From the NCBI GenBank assembly GCA_964017045.1, contig OZ024808.1, forward strand, positions 10,880,284-10,944,283: a DNA stretch of 64,000 nucleotides. The letters are read 5' to 3'. The notes beneath the pieces were generated by a model. It saw nothing but the letters and a program-made list of their open reading frames with translations. It did not search any database and was not told where the DNA came from. A program made the position numbers and the translations under genes. This document shows, in pieces, positions 11,232-22,856 of the stretch. Each line of letters starts with the position of its first letter. The first letter of the stretch is position 1. Source of the stretch: Omphiscola glabra (Eukaryota > Mollusca > Gastropoda > Lymnaeidae).

Positions 11232-12455
11232 ATGGCTGTCGCATTACAAGTTTCTTTAAACGGTAAAGAGATCAGTCTACTTCTACTTGGCAAAACTGGA
11301 CATGGTAAAAGTGCTACAGGAAATACTATTCTGGACTGGGAAGCATTCGAAAATTCAGACCTTCCGAGTTCCAAAACAATAATCGCCACATTGAATTGTT
11401 CAGTTAGAGAAGATGGCACTGTTGTCAGGGTTGTTGATGCACCTGGAGTTATGGACACAGAGAGGCAAGAGGAGAGCATTATTTCAGAAATCATGGATGG
11501 AATGGGTCTCTGTCCAAATGGATTCCATGCACTGGTTTTTGTTATAAAATATGGCATCAGATATACACAAGAGGAGAGAGAAAGTTTAAAAATATTAAAA
11601 ACATATTTTGGAACTTCTTTCCTTAAAGACTTTGGTATTGTTGTTATGACTCAAGGCGATAGCTTTGACCTCAATCATGAAGATGACGGTTTAACATTTG
11701 AAAGTTGGTTGATGGTAAATGAACGCGAAGAACAAAGTGGACCATTTGACAAGCTTCTGGATAAGTGCAATAACAGATGCGTCTTGTTTTATAATTCTGG
11801 AGATGAATATATTAATCAAAAAAAGGAAGGAGTGGAAAAGCTTTTAAAACTAGTTGGGCAAATACCCAACGTTTACACAAGTCATCATATAGAATTGGCA
11901 ACGAGATCCAGAAAAGATATGATTAAAAAATTGGACGTACCTGTGCTATATACAGCCATTCAAGAAAAACTGAGCTTACTCATGGACCAGATTGAGAAAG
12001 ACCTACGCAACAACACTTTCTCCTACGAATTCATGTTGAAGAAAATCGAAGCCCTAAACGAAGAAGTTGATGACGCGGGTAAAGACTTCAAGGAAAAGCT
12101 GTCGTTCTCATTATTGAAAGAGAGTCTAGGTTCCATATTACCGAAAGTTGAGGCCATTAAGAATATAGAAGAGAGAGGGAAACAACGAGCAGAACAAGAA
12201 CGTCTTCTGAAGGATCTTCACACTCTAAGAGAACCGCCGGCCAGATTCCCGATTATTATAAGAGGAGCTTTTACATTTTTTGCAAAAATTTTGATACCAG
12301 TCGGCAATCTTGTAACTTTAGGAACAAAAAAGGAATTTTTCGAAAATGTGTTAAAAAAATTTAATGATTCTGTAGAGCAACTAAAAGCAACATATGAATT
12401 TAAAACATATTTAAACGAAACTAAAAAAAACCTCGGGGAATGCAGGAAAAATTAG
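11232..12455 (+). CDS. GIMAP/AIG1-type GTPase
   Basis: Intronless frame, 407 residues from the ATG at 11232 and 416 from an upstream ATG at 11205. I prefer 11232 for two reasons: it leaves 19 residues before the P-loop, matching the paralogue at 8.3 kb, and a pyrimidine tract plus TGACTCTAG ends 2 bases before it, resembling a 3' splice site that would remove the upstream ATG. G1 GKTGHGKS and the following ATGNTIL are identical to the neighbour. G3 reads DAPG rather than DTPG. RYTQEE, the G4-like TQGD and RCVLFYN are all present. A charged helical C-terminal half includes IEERGKQRAEQERLLKDL, close to the neighbour's equivalent. Clear tandem duplicate of the gene at 8346-9575, same strand, 1.6 kb apart. 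It looks intact. Candidate AATAAA signals lie at 12746 and about 12765. Confidence 0.95.
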   Translation: MAVALQVSLNGKEISLLLLGKTGHGKSATGNTILDWEAFENSDLPSSKTIIATLNCSVREDGTVVRVVDAPGVMDTERQEESIISEIMDGMGLCPNGFHALVFVIKYGIRYTQEERESLKILKTYFGTSFLKDFGIVVMTQGDSFDLNHEDDGLTFESWLMVNEREEQSGPFDKLLDKCNNRCVLFYNSGDEYINQKKEGVEKLLKLVGQIPNVYTSHHIELATRSRKDMIKKLDVPVLYTAIQEKLSLLMDQIEKDLRNNTFSYEFMLKKIEALNEEVDDAGKDFKEKLSFSLLKESLGSILPKVEAIKNIEERGKQRAEQERLLKDLHTLREPPARFPIIIRGAFTFFAKILIPVGNLVTLGTKKEFFENVLKKFNDSVEQLKATYEFKTYLNETKKNLGECRKN

Positions 12456-12810
12456 CCATGATTTATAACCTTTTCAATCATATTTGACTAACAGTTTACA
12501 AAAGTGAGTGTGAACGTATTTCATGCTTAAAATTGATATGATACATTCATAAATTACTTGTCTTAATGATATCAATGACCACCAGTACAACTTCACGCGT
12601 AAATGTTTCAAAATATGCTTTAATAAATTAATTGTTATTTTAAGGACAATATCATGCATGTATATTACTCTTAAAGGCATAAGTATTCTGATAGCTTTAT
12701 TTTTTTTAATAATTGAGGAATGAGATAAAATGGTGGAATGTTTAAAATAAACAAACACATGAAAATAAAGTTATTATCTGAAGTATCATGTAGATAAGTA
12801 GAGAAGGAAA
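12456..12810. other. Probable 3'UTR and downstream flank of the third GIMAP
   Basis: AT-rich, with an AATAAA at 12746-12751. No frame is supported. Confidence 0.4.
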
Positions 12811-13072
12811 TAGTAAAAAAGGTATGTTACGGCTTGGATCAAAAGACAAGACAATAAGATGTGGACGTGTGAGCTTAGAGCCTTCTTCAGCGAACAGGAC
12901 AAACAGAAGTACGACAAGAAACAAAGCACCGTTTTTTAAAAAAAGTTAGAGATCTCATTTGTAGTTTCCGGAAGTAGGATTACAGGAAGTTAAAGCATAT
13001 AAATATTGATATTGTAAAAAATAACGTCCAGAATCTTAACGGACCAAAATATTTAGGGATACATAAAATCTA
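12811..13072 (-). mobile_element. Penelope-like element fragment, decayed copy
   Basis: The reverse complement aligns with 56441-56692 (shared blocks: ATTTTGGTCCGTTAAGATTCT, CTTCCTG(T/C)AATCCTACTTCCGG, AAGGCTCTAAGC, CATACCTT). The region matching the hammerhead-like core of the partner reads CTGAAGAAGGCTCTAAGC then TCACACGTC, so the conserved GAAA is lost. No reverse-transcriptase or GIY-YIG coding sequence remains. Confidence 0.65.
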
Positions 13073-14169
13073 AGGAAATAGAGCATAGAATATTTGCGTT
13101 AATTTCTACCTGCGAATTAATTGATGTATAAATGTATCTATCTTGATATGTATATCTCATATATTTGTTTAAATTTTATGCTATATACATTTATTTATAA
13201 AATAATTTATAAATTCGCCTTAAAATTATGATTGGTTATTTAACAAATATCTCGAAGCATACGTTTATATATATATGTGCATCAATTTCTTTTTTAAACT
13301 ACTTTGCCTCACATTAAGTCGGGTCTAAAAACGTCATAAGTCAAAACAAGGCAAGGAAAGGGCACTAGTCTTTTCAAAACGTGTAGTAGCAGAATATGCT
13401 CTATCACCATTTAATAAATGTCTGGATTTGTGTATAATACATATTAAATAATTTTAATGTTTTAAATTTTTTGCCTGCTGTATGAAATTTTGTTTGCTTA
13501 AGTCTGTATTTTCCACGAAGAAAAAAAATCAAATGAATATTAAATAGTCACAAAGTAGTAAAAATTTAATTATATAATTGTTTACGTTTTAGTTACACAA
13601 GACGTAATTACCTACAAGAAAATCACTTCATTATTTAAGTGTTAGAACTACATCGATTTTAAGGGCTGTTTGTATATTAAGCATTGGCTATATTTTAAGC
13701 AAATGTCAAATTTTCATATTAAATGTACAACAAGCTTTTTTTTAAAAAGAATTTGTAACAGAGAAAATAACTATATTATTATTTTTAAAAAAAAAAAGGA
13801 TAGCAAGAGGAATAATTTCCATTATCACAAATCATATATTCTATATTACTAAGAATTTCCAAGGAATTGTGAAGTACATCACATCAGAAAAATAATTTTA
13901 AAAAGTCTTTTAAAACATGAAGCATACACGTGCGATGAACATATTACTAGAAGTTAAGACTCGGCGTTAATCGGATAGAAATAGAGCGCATAATGATTAC
14001 GGTTTCTAACTGCTATTACAAAGTAACTCTTGTGTATGATACACTGTTTTATTAATTCTACATTTTCCAATGCCATTCAAGCCAGATACCAAACAGCTGA
14101 AATCTTCTCATCTGTAACTAAATCGGCTTTTGTGCATTTTATCCTTAATAAATAATGACTGCGACTTTT
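13073..14169. other. AT-rich intergenic, nothing recognised
   Basis: No motif, repeat or frame of note. Confidence 0.45.
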
Positions 14170-14409
14170 CGTACCCGTATATCAGAAGTGAGAGGTTGGG
14201 ATTAAAAAACTATTAAAAATATGATTTTTGTGTTTGTAAGACTAAATGAGGTATCGAATGAAAGATAATTGAACGGACTATACGTTTGTAAACTTAATTC
14301 TTCAGTTTAACTAAAATAAACTACCACAACTGACATTCGAATGGCAATGAGTCTAAGGGGTGCGAATGGCGGCGCTGCGTGTCCGGGTCCATTTTGACTA
14401 ATGCTATTC
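14170..14409. repeat. Dispersed foldback-type repeat, B'-A arrangement
   Basis: 14170-14342 is the reverse complement of 38704-38860 (segment B). 14359-14409 (segment A: GGTGCGAAT, GCGGCGCTGCGTGTCCGGGT, CATTTTGACTAATGCTATTC) matches 38652-38703 in direct orientation. B is therefore inverted relative to A between the two loci. Confidence 0.85.
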
Positions 14410-15419
14410 ATAAAATTTAATGTACTTAAATTTTCCTGCCCTCCCTGATTAGTAAATGTATCATTTTTTTAAATGTTGAAGAAGCACACTGTGATAATAT
14501 TTTAATTTAAAACAACAAATTGCTAGTTTGAATTTCTTTTGCATTAACGGATTTTTAAAAACTTAATTATAATCTTTTTAAAAAAAACACCTATGTGGCG
14601 AGATCCTAAAACATATGTACGGAAAAATCGTAGAAAAACATGGAATTCTGATATCTTAAGAGCAACATCTCGATATTTAGAATATCTAAGAATAGAATTT
14701 GAGAGCTTGCACGAGAAACGTGAGAGAGTGGAGAATTTAGCTCAGTGTTGACGAACATGTTAATTGTAGATGAATAAGGCACGTATCATATAGTTTGTAG
14801 CTGCAATAGCATAATACAATACTATTACAAGGATTATTTAATAAATGTATCTATGTATTGTGTTTCACGTGAATAAAGTATAGTGGGTATAAAAACTTGA
14901 CTTGAAATTTCATTGAGAAGAAGTAAAAGTTGATTTTACAATTCATACATCGATCATCATTGTGTGTCACACACCACATGATGAAAAGTTACATAAAGAA
15001 TAATCCAATTTACCAATGTTCCCCATATGGAAAATACTTTGGGTATTTCGAAATATAGTTAAGCTCTTAAAACGTTACCCGAACGTTTTCCTTGACACTA
15101 AATTATATATTTTGCGAAACAATGAAAAGACATAATATTTTCTTTTTTTTTTCTAAAGAAAATATTTATCCCAATTTAATCTCCCAATTTTGGAATGTTG
15201 GTACCTCCATACATAACTGTAACATTAAGGTGCCCACGTCTCTGACCTGCATCTTCGTTAATTTGAAAAAATCAAAAATATATATCATTTTAAAAAACTA
15301 ATTTGTATGGTTCTAACAGTGATCGGGTTTCGGATATTTTTATAAACATACAAATTCAGCTAGCCTGTCCTCCCGCGCTTTTTAAATACATTTTATTTTA
15401 AAGTTATTAATATTATTTC
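14410..15419. other. AT-rich intergenic, nothing recognised
   Basis: Only short frames without motifs. Confidence 0.45.
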
Positions 15420-16330
15420 GCATCTGTTATCCTCATAGGAATATGTGGGACTATAAAATGGCCCATGACAAAATTAAAATAACATATATATGTGAGACTC
15501 TTCGGCAGTTTGGCACACCCAACAAACTGACAAGACTGATCAATATAACATTAAAATACTCAAAAAGGAAAATCAAGGTTCAAGGTGAATGTTCAAAGTA
15601 ATTTCAGATTGGACGATGCCTAAGACATGGAGACTCACTGTCTTGTATGTTAATTTACCTAACATTAGAGAGATGTATAAGAAACACACATACTGACACA
15701 CGATAAACAATAACAGGACCCTTTCTGTGGAACACCCAAGACCCACAACAATTAGACACTGTCTACAACCAACAACTTCGGTATCTTGCATAAGCTAATG
15801 ACATAACACTTTTAGTGAAATGTAGCAAAGAAATACCAAACGCTTTTTTGAATAAGAAGACTCATCACAACAAGCGGGTCTGAAAGTTAACAACAAAAAA
15901 ACAAAATTCATGACTATGATAAGAGAAGAGCAAACCGATGAAACTAATACAATCACAAACCATATTTTTTGAAAAATTAAAGCAATTCAAATACCTAGGA
16001 TCTTTAGTAAATGAAATAAATAAATTACTAACCGAAAAAAAAGAAAGAAAATCAGCCGGAAACAAGGCATACTTCAGCAGTCAGAAAATACTGAAAAGTA
16101 AAAACATTTAAATAAAAACAAAGAAAATTATATTATATAAAACTATACTCAGACCTTTTGTAGCCTACGTAAGTGCAACTTGGATCCTAAGAAAAACTGC
16201 AGAAATCCCATTAAACACATGGTTGAGAAAATATATGGACCAACAAAGGATGAAAATGAATGGAGAATACGAAGCAACAAGCAATTGTACAGTCTATATC
16301 AGGAAGAAGGACATCACCAACAAGTGAAGC
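15420..16330 (+). pseudogene. Decayed LINE reverse transcriptase (RTE-like)
   Basis: Plus-strand pieces in several frames give RT-like segments in order: LRQFGTPNKLTRLINITL, then KRKIKVQGE, a degraded RQGD-like GRCLRHGDSLSCML, and later FKYLGSLVNEIN followed by a segment with KTKKIILYKTILRPFVAYVSATW. The latter resembles the minus-strand LINE at 42.85-43.6 kb (FKYLGVTINNQEE, RTKKAVYTTITRPVV). Multiple stops and frameshifts show it is dead. It lies directly beside the 27-bp satellite. Confidence 0.75.
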
Positions 16331-16675
16331 ATTATCAGGGGGGTGGGGGAAGTACGCTGTTACAGTCACACCGATAGGGGAACAGATGAATGTCAATATC
16401 TTTTGGTCCTTACCTTGAGAGAAAGAATTGATATTGGACATAGCGATCAGCGTACGCAAGATTAGCCCAAAGGCTTAATGGAGCAGATATGACATAAAAA
16501 TACTCCGACCACTAAGACATTCGCTAGACCACCAATTGTACTCAACCATTGGTAAAGTCAAAGTTAGATAATCAGGTATTAAAAAAAAAAGAATATTTTT
16601 TAAGATGAGTTGTTTTTCCTTGAACCTCTCTTGTAAATGAATGATAATTGTTGGGAAATCTTTGTTTTTAATTCT

Positions 16676-18852
16676 ATCATTAGACGTCAGTAACCACGGT
16701 ATATCATTAGACGTCATTTACCACCGTATATCATTAGACGTCATTTACCACCGTATATCATTAGACGTCAGTAACCACCGTATATCATTAGACGTCATTT
16801 ACCACCGTATATCATTAGACGTCATTAACCACCGTATATCATTAGACGTCATTTACCACCGTATATCATTAGACGTCAGTAACCACCGTATATCATTAGA
16901 CGTCAGTAACCACCGTATATCATTAGACGTCATTTACCACTGTATATCATTAGACGTCATTTACCACCGTATATCATTAGACGTCATTAACCACCGTATA
17001 TCATTAGACGTCAGTAGCCACCATATATCATTAGACTTCAGTAACCACCGTATATCATTAGACGTCATTTACCACCGTATATCATTAGACGTCAGTAGCC
17101 ACCGTATATCATTAGACGTCAGTAACCACCGTATATCATTAGACGTCATTTACCACCATATATCATTAGACGTCAGTAAACACCGTATATCATTAGAGGT
17201 CATTTACCACCGTATATCATTAGATGTCAGTAACCACCGTATATCATTAGACGTCATTTACCACCGTATATCATTAGACGTCAGTTACCACCGTATATCA
17301 TTAGACGTCATTTACCACCGTATATCATTAGACGTCATTTACCACCGTATACCATTAGACGTCAGTAGCCACCGTATATCATTAGACGTCAGTAGCCAAC
17401 GTATATCATTAGACGTCAGTAACCACCGTATATCATTAGACGTCATTTACCACCGTATATCATTAGACGTCAGTAAACACCGTATATCATTAGAGGTCAT
17501 TTACCACCGTATATCATTAGATGTCAGTAACCACCGTATATCATTAGACGTCATTTACCACCGTATATCATTAGACGTCAGTTACCACTGTATATCATTA
17601 GACGTCATTTACCACCGTATATCATTAGACGTCATTAACCACCGTATATCATTAGACGTCAGTAGCCACCATATATCATTAGACTTCAGTAACCACCGTA
17701 TATCATTAGACGTCATTTACCACCGTATATCATTAGACGTCAGTAGCCACCGTATATCATTAGACGTCAGTAACCACCGTATATCATTAGACGTCATTTA
17801 CCACCATATATCATTAGACGTCAGTAAACACCGTATATCATTAGAGGTCATTTACCACCGTATATCATTAGATGTCAGTAACCACCGTATATCATTAGAC
17901 GTCATTTACCACCGTATATCATTAGACGTCAGTTACCACCGTATATCATTAGACGTCATTTACCACCGTATATCATTAGACGTCATTTACCACCGTATAC
18001 CATTAGACGTCAGTAGCCACCGTATATCATTAGATGTCAGCAGCCAACGTATATCATTAGACGTCAGTAACCACCGTATATCATTAGACGTCATTTACCA
18101 CCGTATATCATTAGACGTCAGTAAACACCGTATATCATTAGAGGTCATTTACCACCGTATATCATTAGATGTCAGTAACCATCGTATATCATTAGACGTC
18201 ATTTACCACCTTATATCATTAGACGTCAGTTACCACCATATATCATTAGACGTCATTTACCACCGTATATCATTAGACGTAATTTACCACCGTATACCAT
18301 TAGACGTCAGTAGCCACCGTATATCATTAGACGTCAGTAGCCAGCGTATATCATTAGACGTCAGTAACCACCGTATATCATTAGACGTCATTTACCACCG
18401 TATATCATTAGACGTCAGTAGCCACCGTATATCATTAGACGTCAGTAGCCACCGTATATCATTAGACGTCAGTAGCCACCGTATATCATTAGACGTCAGT
18501 AACCACCGTATATCATTAGACGTCATTTACCACCGTATATCATTAGACGTCATTTACCACCGTATACCATTAGACGTCAGTAGCCACCGTATATCATTAG
18601 ACGTCAGTAACCACCGTATATCATTAGACGTCAGTAGCCACCGTATATCATTAGACGTCAGTAGCCACCGTATATCATTAGACATCATTTACCACCGTAT
18701 ATCATTAGACGTCAGTAGCCACCGTATATCATTAGACGTCAGTAGCCAGCGTATATCATTAGACGTCAGTAACCACCGTATATCATTAGACGTCAGTAAC
18801 CACCGTATATCATTAGACGTCAGTAACCACCGTATATCATTAGCCGTAACCA
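16676..18852. repeat. Satellite-like array, about 80 x 27 bp, with higher-order structure
   Basis: The unit is TATATCATTAGACGTCA plus (TTTACC/GTAACC/GTAGCC/TTAACC) plus ACCG, 27 bp, and nearly every unit contains the palindrome GACGTC. Rare marker units (AGTAAACACC followed by AGAGGTC) occur at 17176, 17473, 17824 and 18121, spaced 297, 351 and 297 bp (11, 13 and 11 units). Markers one and three are 648 bp (24 units) apart, so a 24-unit block was duplicated. Since 27 is divisible by three and the unit lacks a stop in one frame, 16641-18860 plus is open for 739 codons with a 9-residue period (ISLDVIYHR, ISLDVSNHR). Unit variants mostly change amino acids, which argues against a constrained protein. 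Confidence 0.97.
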
Positions 18853-18860
18853 CTCTTTAG

Positions 18861-19579
18861 CTGCTGAAATCAGAAGATTTAAAAGTAGCTATACCATTTA
18901 AATTGGCTCAAAATGTACATCATTAAAAGCCGATCACTTCTATTAAGATAACAAAAAAGTGCTCACTTAAAATGATTGACTTTTATATAAATTTAATGAA
19001 AGGCTTTACTGTGCTGTAAAAATTAGATGCATTAAAACCATTTTCAATTTTTTAAATTTAATTTAATTTTTTTTTTAAAAGTATAGAAAAATGTTGATAT
19101 CATATTTTAAACAATACATTTAAAAAAAAAAAATAATCAAAATTAATTATTTTTTAATGTTCTCTTCATAATTCTGAAATGTCATAATGGAACCTTGAAC
19201 AAATCAAATAACACATCAACTCCTATGTAGGCGCCAATTTCAAAAAAACAAGGAGTTATATTATATATATTTATACCTACTTCTCTGCTTAGTGGCTGTG
19301 TTATTCAAAGCCTTAACTATTGCGAGTGTAGGTCACGCTTTGAAATTTTTACGCGGGATTAATATTTTTTTTATAAATGATTTAAACTCTTTTGTAGTAT
19401 CTGTAAAATGTGCAAGTCTCTCTTTAAAAGCAGAGATAGATTTATACATTTTCTTAAATATTAACTTGATCGACCTTCAGATTTTCCAACTTGGTGTAAT
19501 CGCGATACGTTACAGAATTTGAAGGTAGATTAATTTATTGAAGGCCTGGTGAAAAGAACGCAAATTTATCATATTTTAA

Positions 19580-19640
<61 letters not shown>

Positions 19641-20428
19641 TCCTAACAGCTATACAAATATTTTTATGAAAAAGAAAAAGTCATAATTAAAGCAGCATAC
19701 AGATATATTTGAATTTGAGTTGTAACAAAGTTGAAAGTCAAAACTTACTCATCGGGTTTTAATTCATGCCGCTTAGCTAAGTAGCTAAGTATATATACAT
19801 ATTTTAACTACCGCGTTAATTGTAACGCCAAAGTTACATGTAGCATGATGTTGTATAATGTTGAAAGTCTTCTTCTATCTACTTAAAATGCACGAGGCCA
19901 AACTTCATGAATTAGCATCACAATAATTTTTTGACTGAATATTCACACAATATATAATAAGTCTCCTGAAACTGGAGAAAACATAATTGATATTTTCTTA
20001 TTGCTTCACATTCAGATCTGTTGGATAAATAATACGATGCCATGAGCTACACATTAAATGGCGGCTTGACCCAACACTTCACACACCGATGATACGTCTC
20101 TCTTGTTGTACTCTTGCGCATGTCATATTAATATATTTAAGTTCCTGTTAATCTTAAATAGCGAAAACAATACATTATACGAAACAATACATCATGTTAA
20201 TATTTGGGCTGTTACACAAATATTAGATATTTTTAGAATTTTTTTTGCAATATAGTCTATAATCAGGTATCTAACTTAAACTGTAAGTTCCATGAGAAAA
20301 GGTTATGCATGAAATAAAGATGCAAGGAACCTAAAGAAGTATGTGTTAATTGAAAAACAACTACGACAAAGAAATCTTAAAGTTAGCCATAGGATGTGAA
20401 ATTACTTTTAGTATTGTTGTAATGCGTG
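18861..20428. other. AT-rich stretch with a (TA)n microsatellite
   Basis: A (TA)n run occupies about 19584-19637. No gene is supported; the 76-codon frame at 19292-19522 has no motif. Confidence 0.5.
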
Positions 20429-21025
20429 ACATTTGATAACTAATAACGTCACATAGGAGATGGCGTCGGTGGGCCGTCGAGCGCAAGCTCTTAATGCCTC
20501 CCCCCGTCACACCTCCACACGGACGAGCCGCCGGGTTTCCCCGCCGACAGACCGTGCGGCAACGCACCGGGAACTTCCCCCCTGGCCTGGGGGACGTCCG
20601 GTCGAAAGAAAACGTTGCGTTTAAAGCGTTCGCTGTCCACTCTCCAGGATGTCAGGACGGCTTTGCTTCCACTCCGGAGGGATGATGTTGCGTTACCACC
20701 GCCCAGGGAGTCGTTCGGTCGGGACGTTAAGGTGGGACGAAACGGTTGCCTAGGAGCGGCTTTCTCACGGCCGCGTACCTATAATCATCGATATGGGCTT
20801 ATTCGCCACCCCTACCTCATATCCATCACCGGCAACAAGTAATCATGTTAGACACTGCTAATGCCGTTGCGTTGGGAGTCATGCAGTCGGTCGGGGTTTC
20901 TTGGCTTCGGGTGGACAAAGTCCACCTTACTAGTCCCGCCACGAAGAGGCAAACCCCATGTGGACGCCCCCAAGTTTCCCCAGGGGAGCTGCCGCGGACG
21001 CACGGCACGGGCATAACATTTGATA
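20429..21025. mobile_element. GC-rich insertion with 10-bp direct repeats at its borders, unclassified
   Basis: The roughly 0.57-kb GC-rich core (about 20460-21010) is sharply different from its AT-rich surroundings. The decamer ACATTTGATA occurs at 20429-20438 and again at 21016-21025, exactly bordering the segment, as expected of a target-site duplication. Internal short palindromes such as GTGGACAAAGTCCAC occur. Short frames on both strands (for example 20826-21014 minus) have no motif I recognise, and there is no poly-A tail or terminal inverted repeat. Best read as a retroposed repeat; a spacer or promoter origin is possible. Confidence 0.6.
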
Positions 21026-22856
21026 GATGATATGACCCGTCTTAGAGTTTCTCTCCCACGACGTCTTACATTTTTGAAAAGTTCAAATATATTCTGATCG
21101 AAAGTTTACACTTTTGGTAAACGCGGTGTAGCATAAGTTGTCAGCGTGAGTTCATTGTTCATTGTTGGGCGTGATAATAAATTTATAGCAATTTTCGTCA
21201 ATTTTTGTAATTTCCATTTAAAAAATATATAATTTAGGCTATATACCCACGGTGGAATTCAGTGTTTTTGTATGTTATCACACAAGTGGCATCAAAAGAC
21301 ATATTTCAGTATAATATGATTGAACTTTTTCCTAGAGATTATTAACTAAAATGTGCATCTTTAGTGTAATGAATGTTATGCCATATTTTAATTACAGAGG
21401 ACAACAAAACTTTCAAAATGCAGTTACAAAATGTCAACTCCTATGTTCTTCTGGATTGAGTAATTCGTCAAGTTCCCAAAACACGTTGTAATAGGTCGTA
21501 CTCATGTCCTTTTCATAAGAACTGTAACTTAATTAACTAATTATAAATACAGGCTGCAACTTTAATAGACACATGAATATATTATTATATAGCTCAGCTT
21601 GCTATCAGACCTACAAGAAACATATCTTACTTCCACTGAAGACTGCCGCACGACTAAAACTTACGTCGCAAACAGTCAAGACAATACGTCACAATTAGTA
21701 TGAAAATACGTCACTCAGTCAAGCGCAGGAAGAGCGTTCATTAACTAATTAAAACTCTCTAACATACACCGCGCGTAATAAACATGACATACAATCGCAT
21801 TAATTACTAATGAACACCCATGCTGGACACAAAAGTAACTCATACTTTATGTTTGATAAATGTATCAAACTATGGTTAAAATACATCGCAATAACATGAT
21901 GATGACTAAACCACACCGAGACTGCTGCCTTAATGTTAACAGAAAATATGTATAATGAAAGATTCAGGTAATCACACATTTTTCTTGATGGCCATCCATT
22001 GTCATTGGTTACCGCTTTGTCTGTCACTGACATAGCACATCTCCGTTATAATATGATTTGGTTACAATATTTAGTCAAAAACTGACCAAGGCATCTCTTA
22101 TAATCAAAATAGGACTTTTTCAAAAGGCTAGTTGTATATCCTTACTGTCGTCAGCATTGATATCAAATGTCAGCTGATTGTGAAACATCACTTGGTTTAC
22201 TGCAAGTCCCAATTTTGTTTTTCAAAGTACTTTTTGATGATGTTTCTGCCAATCTGCTCTAGACAATTACTTCAATTTACCTTTTAAACTTTCATTGCAT
22301 CTTTGTATATATAGCACATATAAATGCATGTGGTTTACTGGATGGCCTTTGTGGATAAGTGAGTCGGTGCCAGAACAAGCACCAGCAATACCCAGACAGG
22401 TTAAACCCTAACAGGCACATCGGGTTGCTGAGATTTGTCAACCTTTTTCTTTTAAAGATGACATACAACCTGAACAGAAAAATAAGGAGATGACGTTCCA
22501 CTCCGGTGGCAAGCTGTATTAATGTTCCCTTAAAATCAGTGAAACGTATTACTGGGAATCATCTATTGTCCATAAAATAAACCAATTTTGCCAACTCCAG
22601 CGAAAACCACACAATTAATTTTATTTAAATCAACAACCGAATTACTCAATTATTCATAATTGCTGATAAGGTAATAATTATTAAATAACTTTAAAATATA
22701 TTTTAATAGGATCAGTTCCTCACCCTACTTTCTTCCCCGACATGACATCCCATCTAATCCTTAAGCTCCCCAAACATCCATTACATCATTTACACAGTTA
22801 CTTCTTCTTTCAATTCTTATGTTCCTTCAAACCAGCCATTCTTGAACCCTTTAGGT
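21026..22856. other. AT-rich intergenic, nothing recognised
   Basis: Short frames only. Several ACGTCA words cluster at 21660-21720 but with no array structure. Confidence 0.45.

Noticed and set aside
16641..18860. 739-codon repeat protein as a real gene
   Set aside because: The frame exists because the 27-bp unit is divisible by three and lacks a stop; inter-unit changes are mostly amino-acid-changing and there is no splice, signal or domain context.
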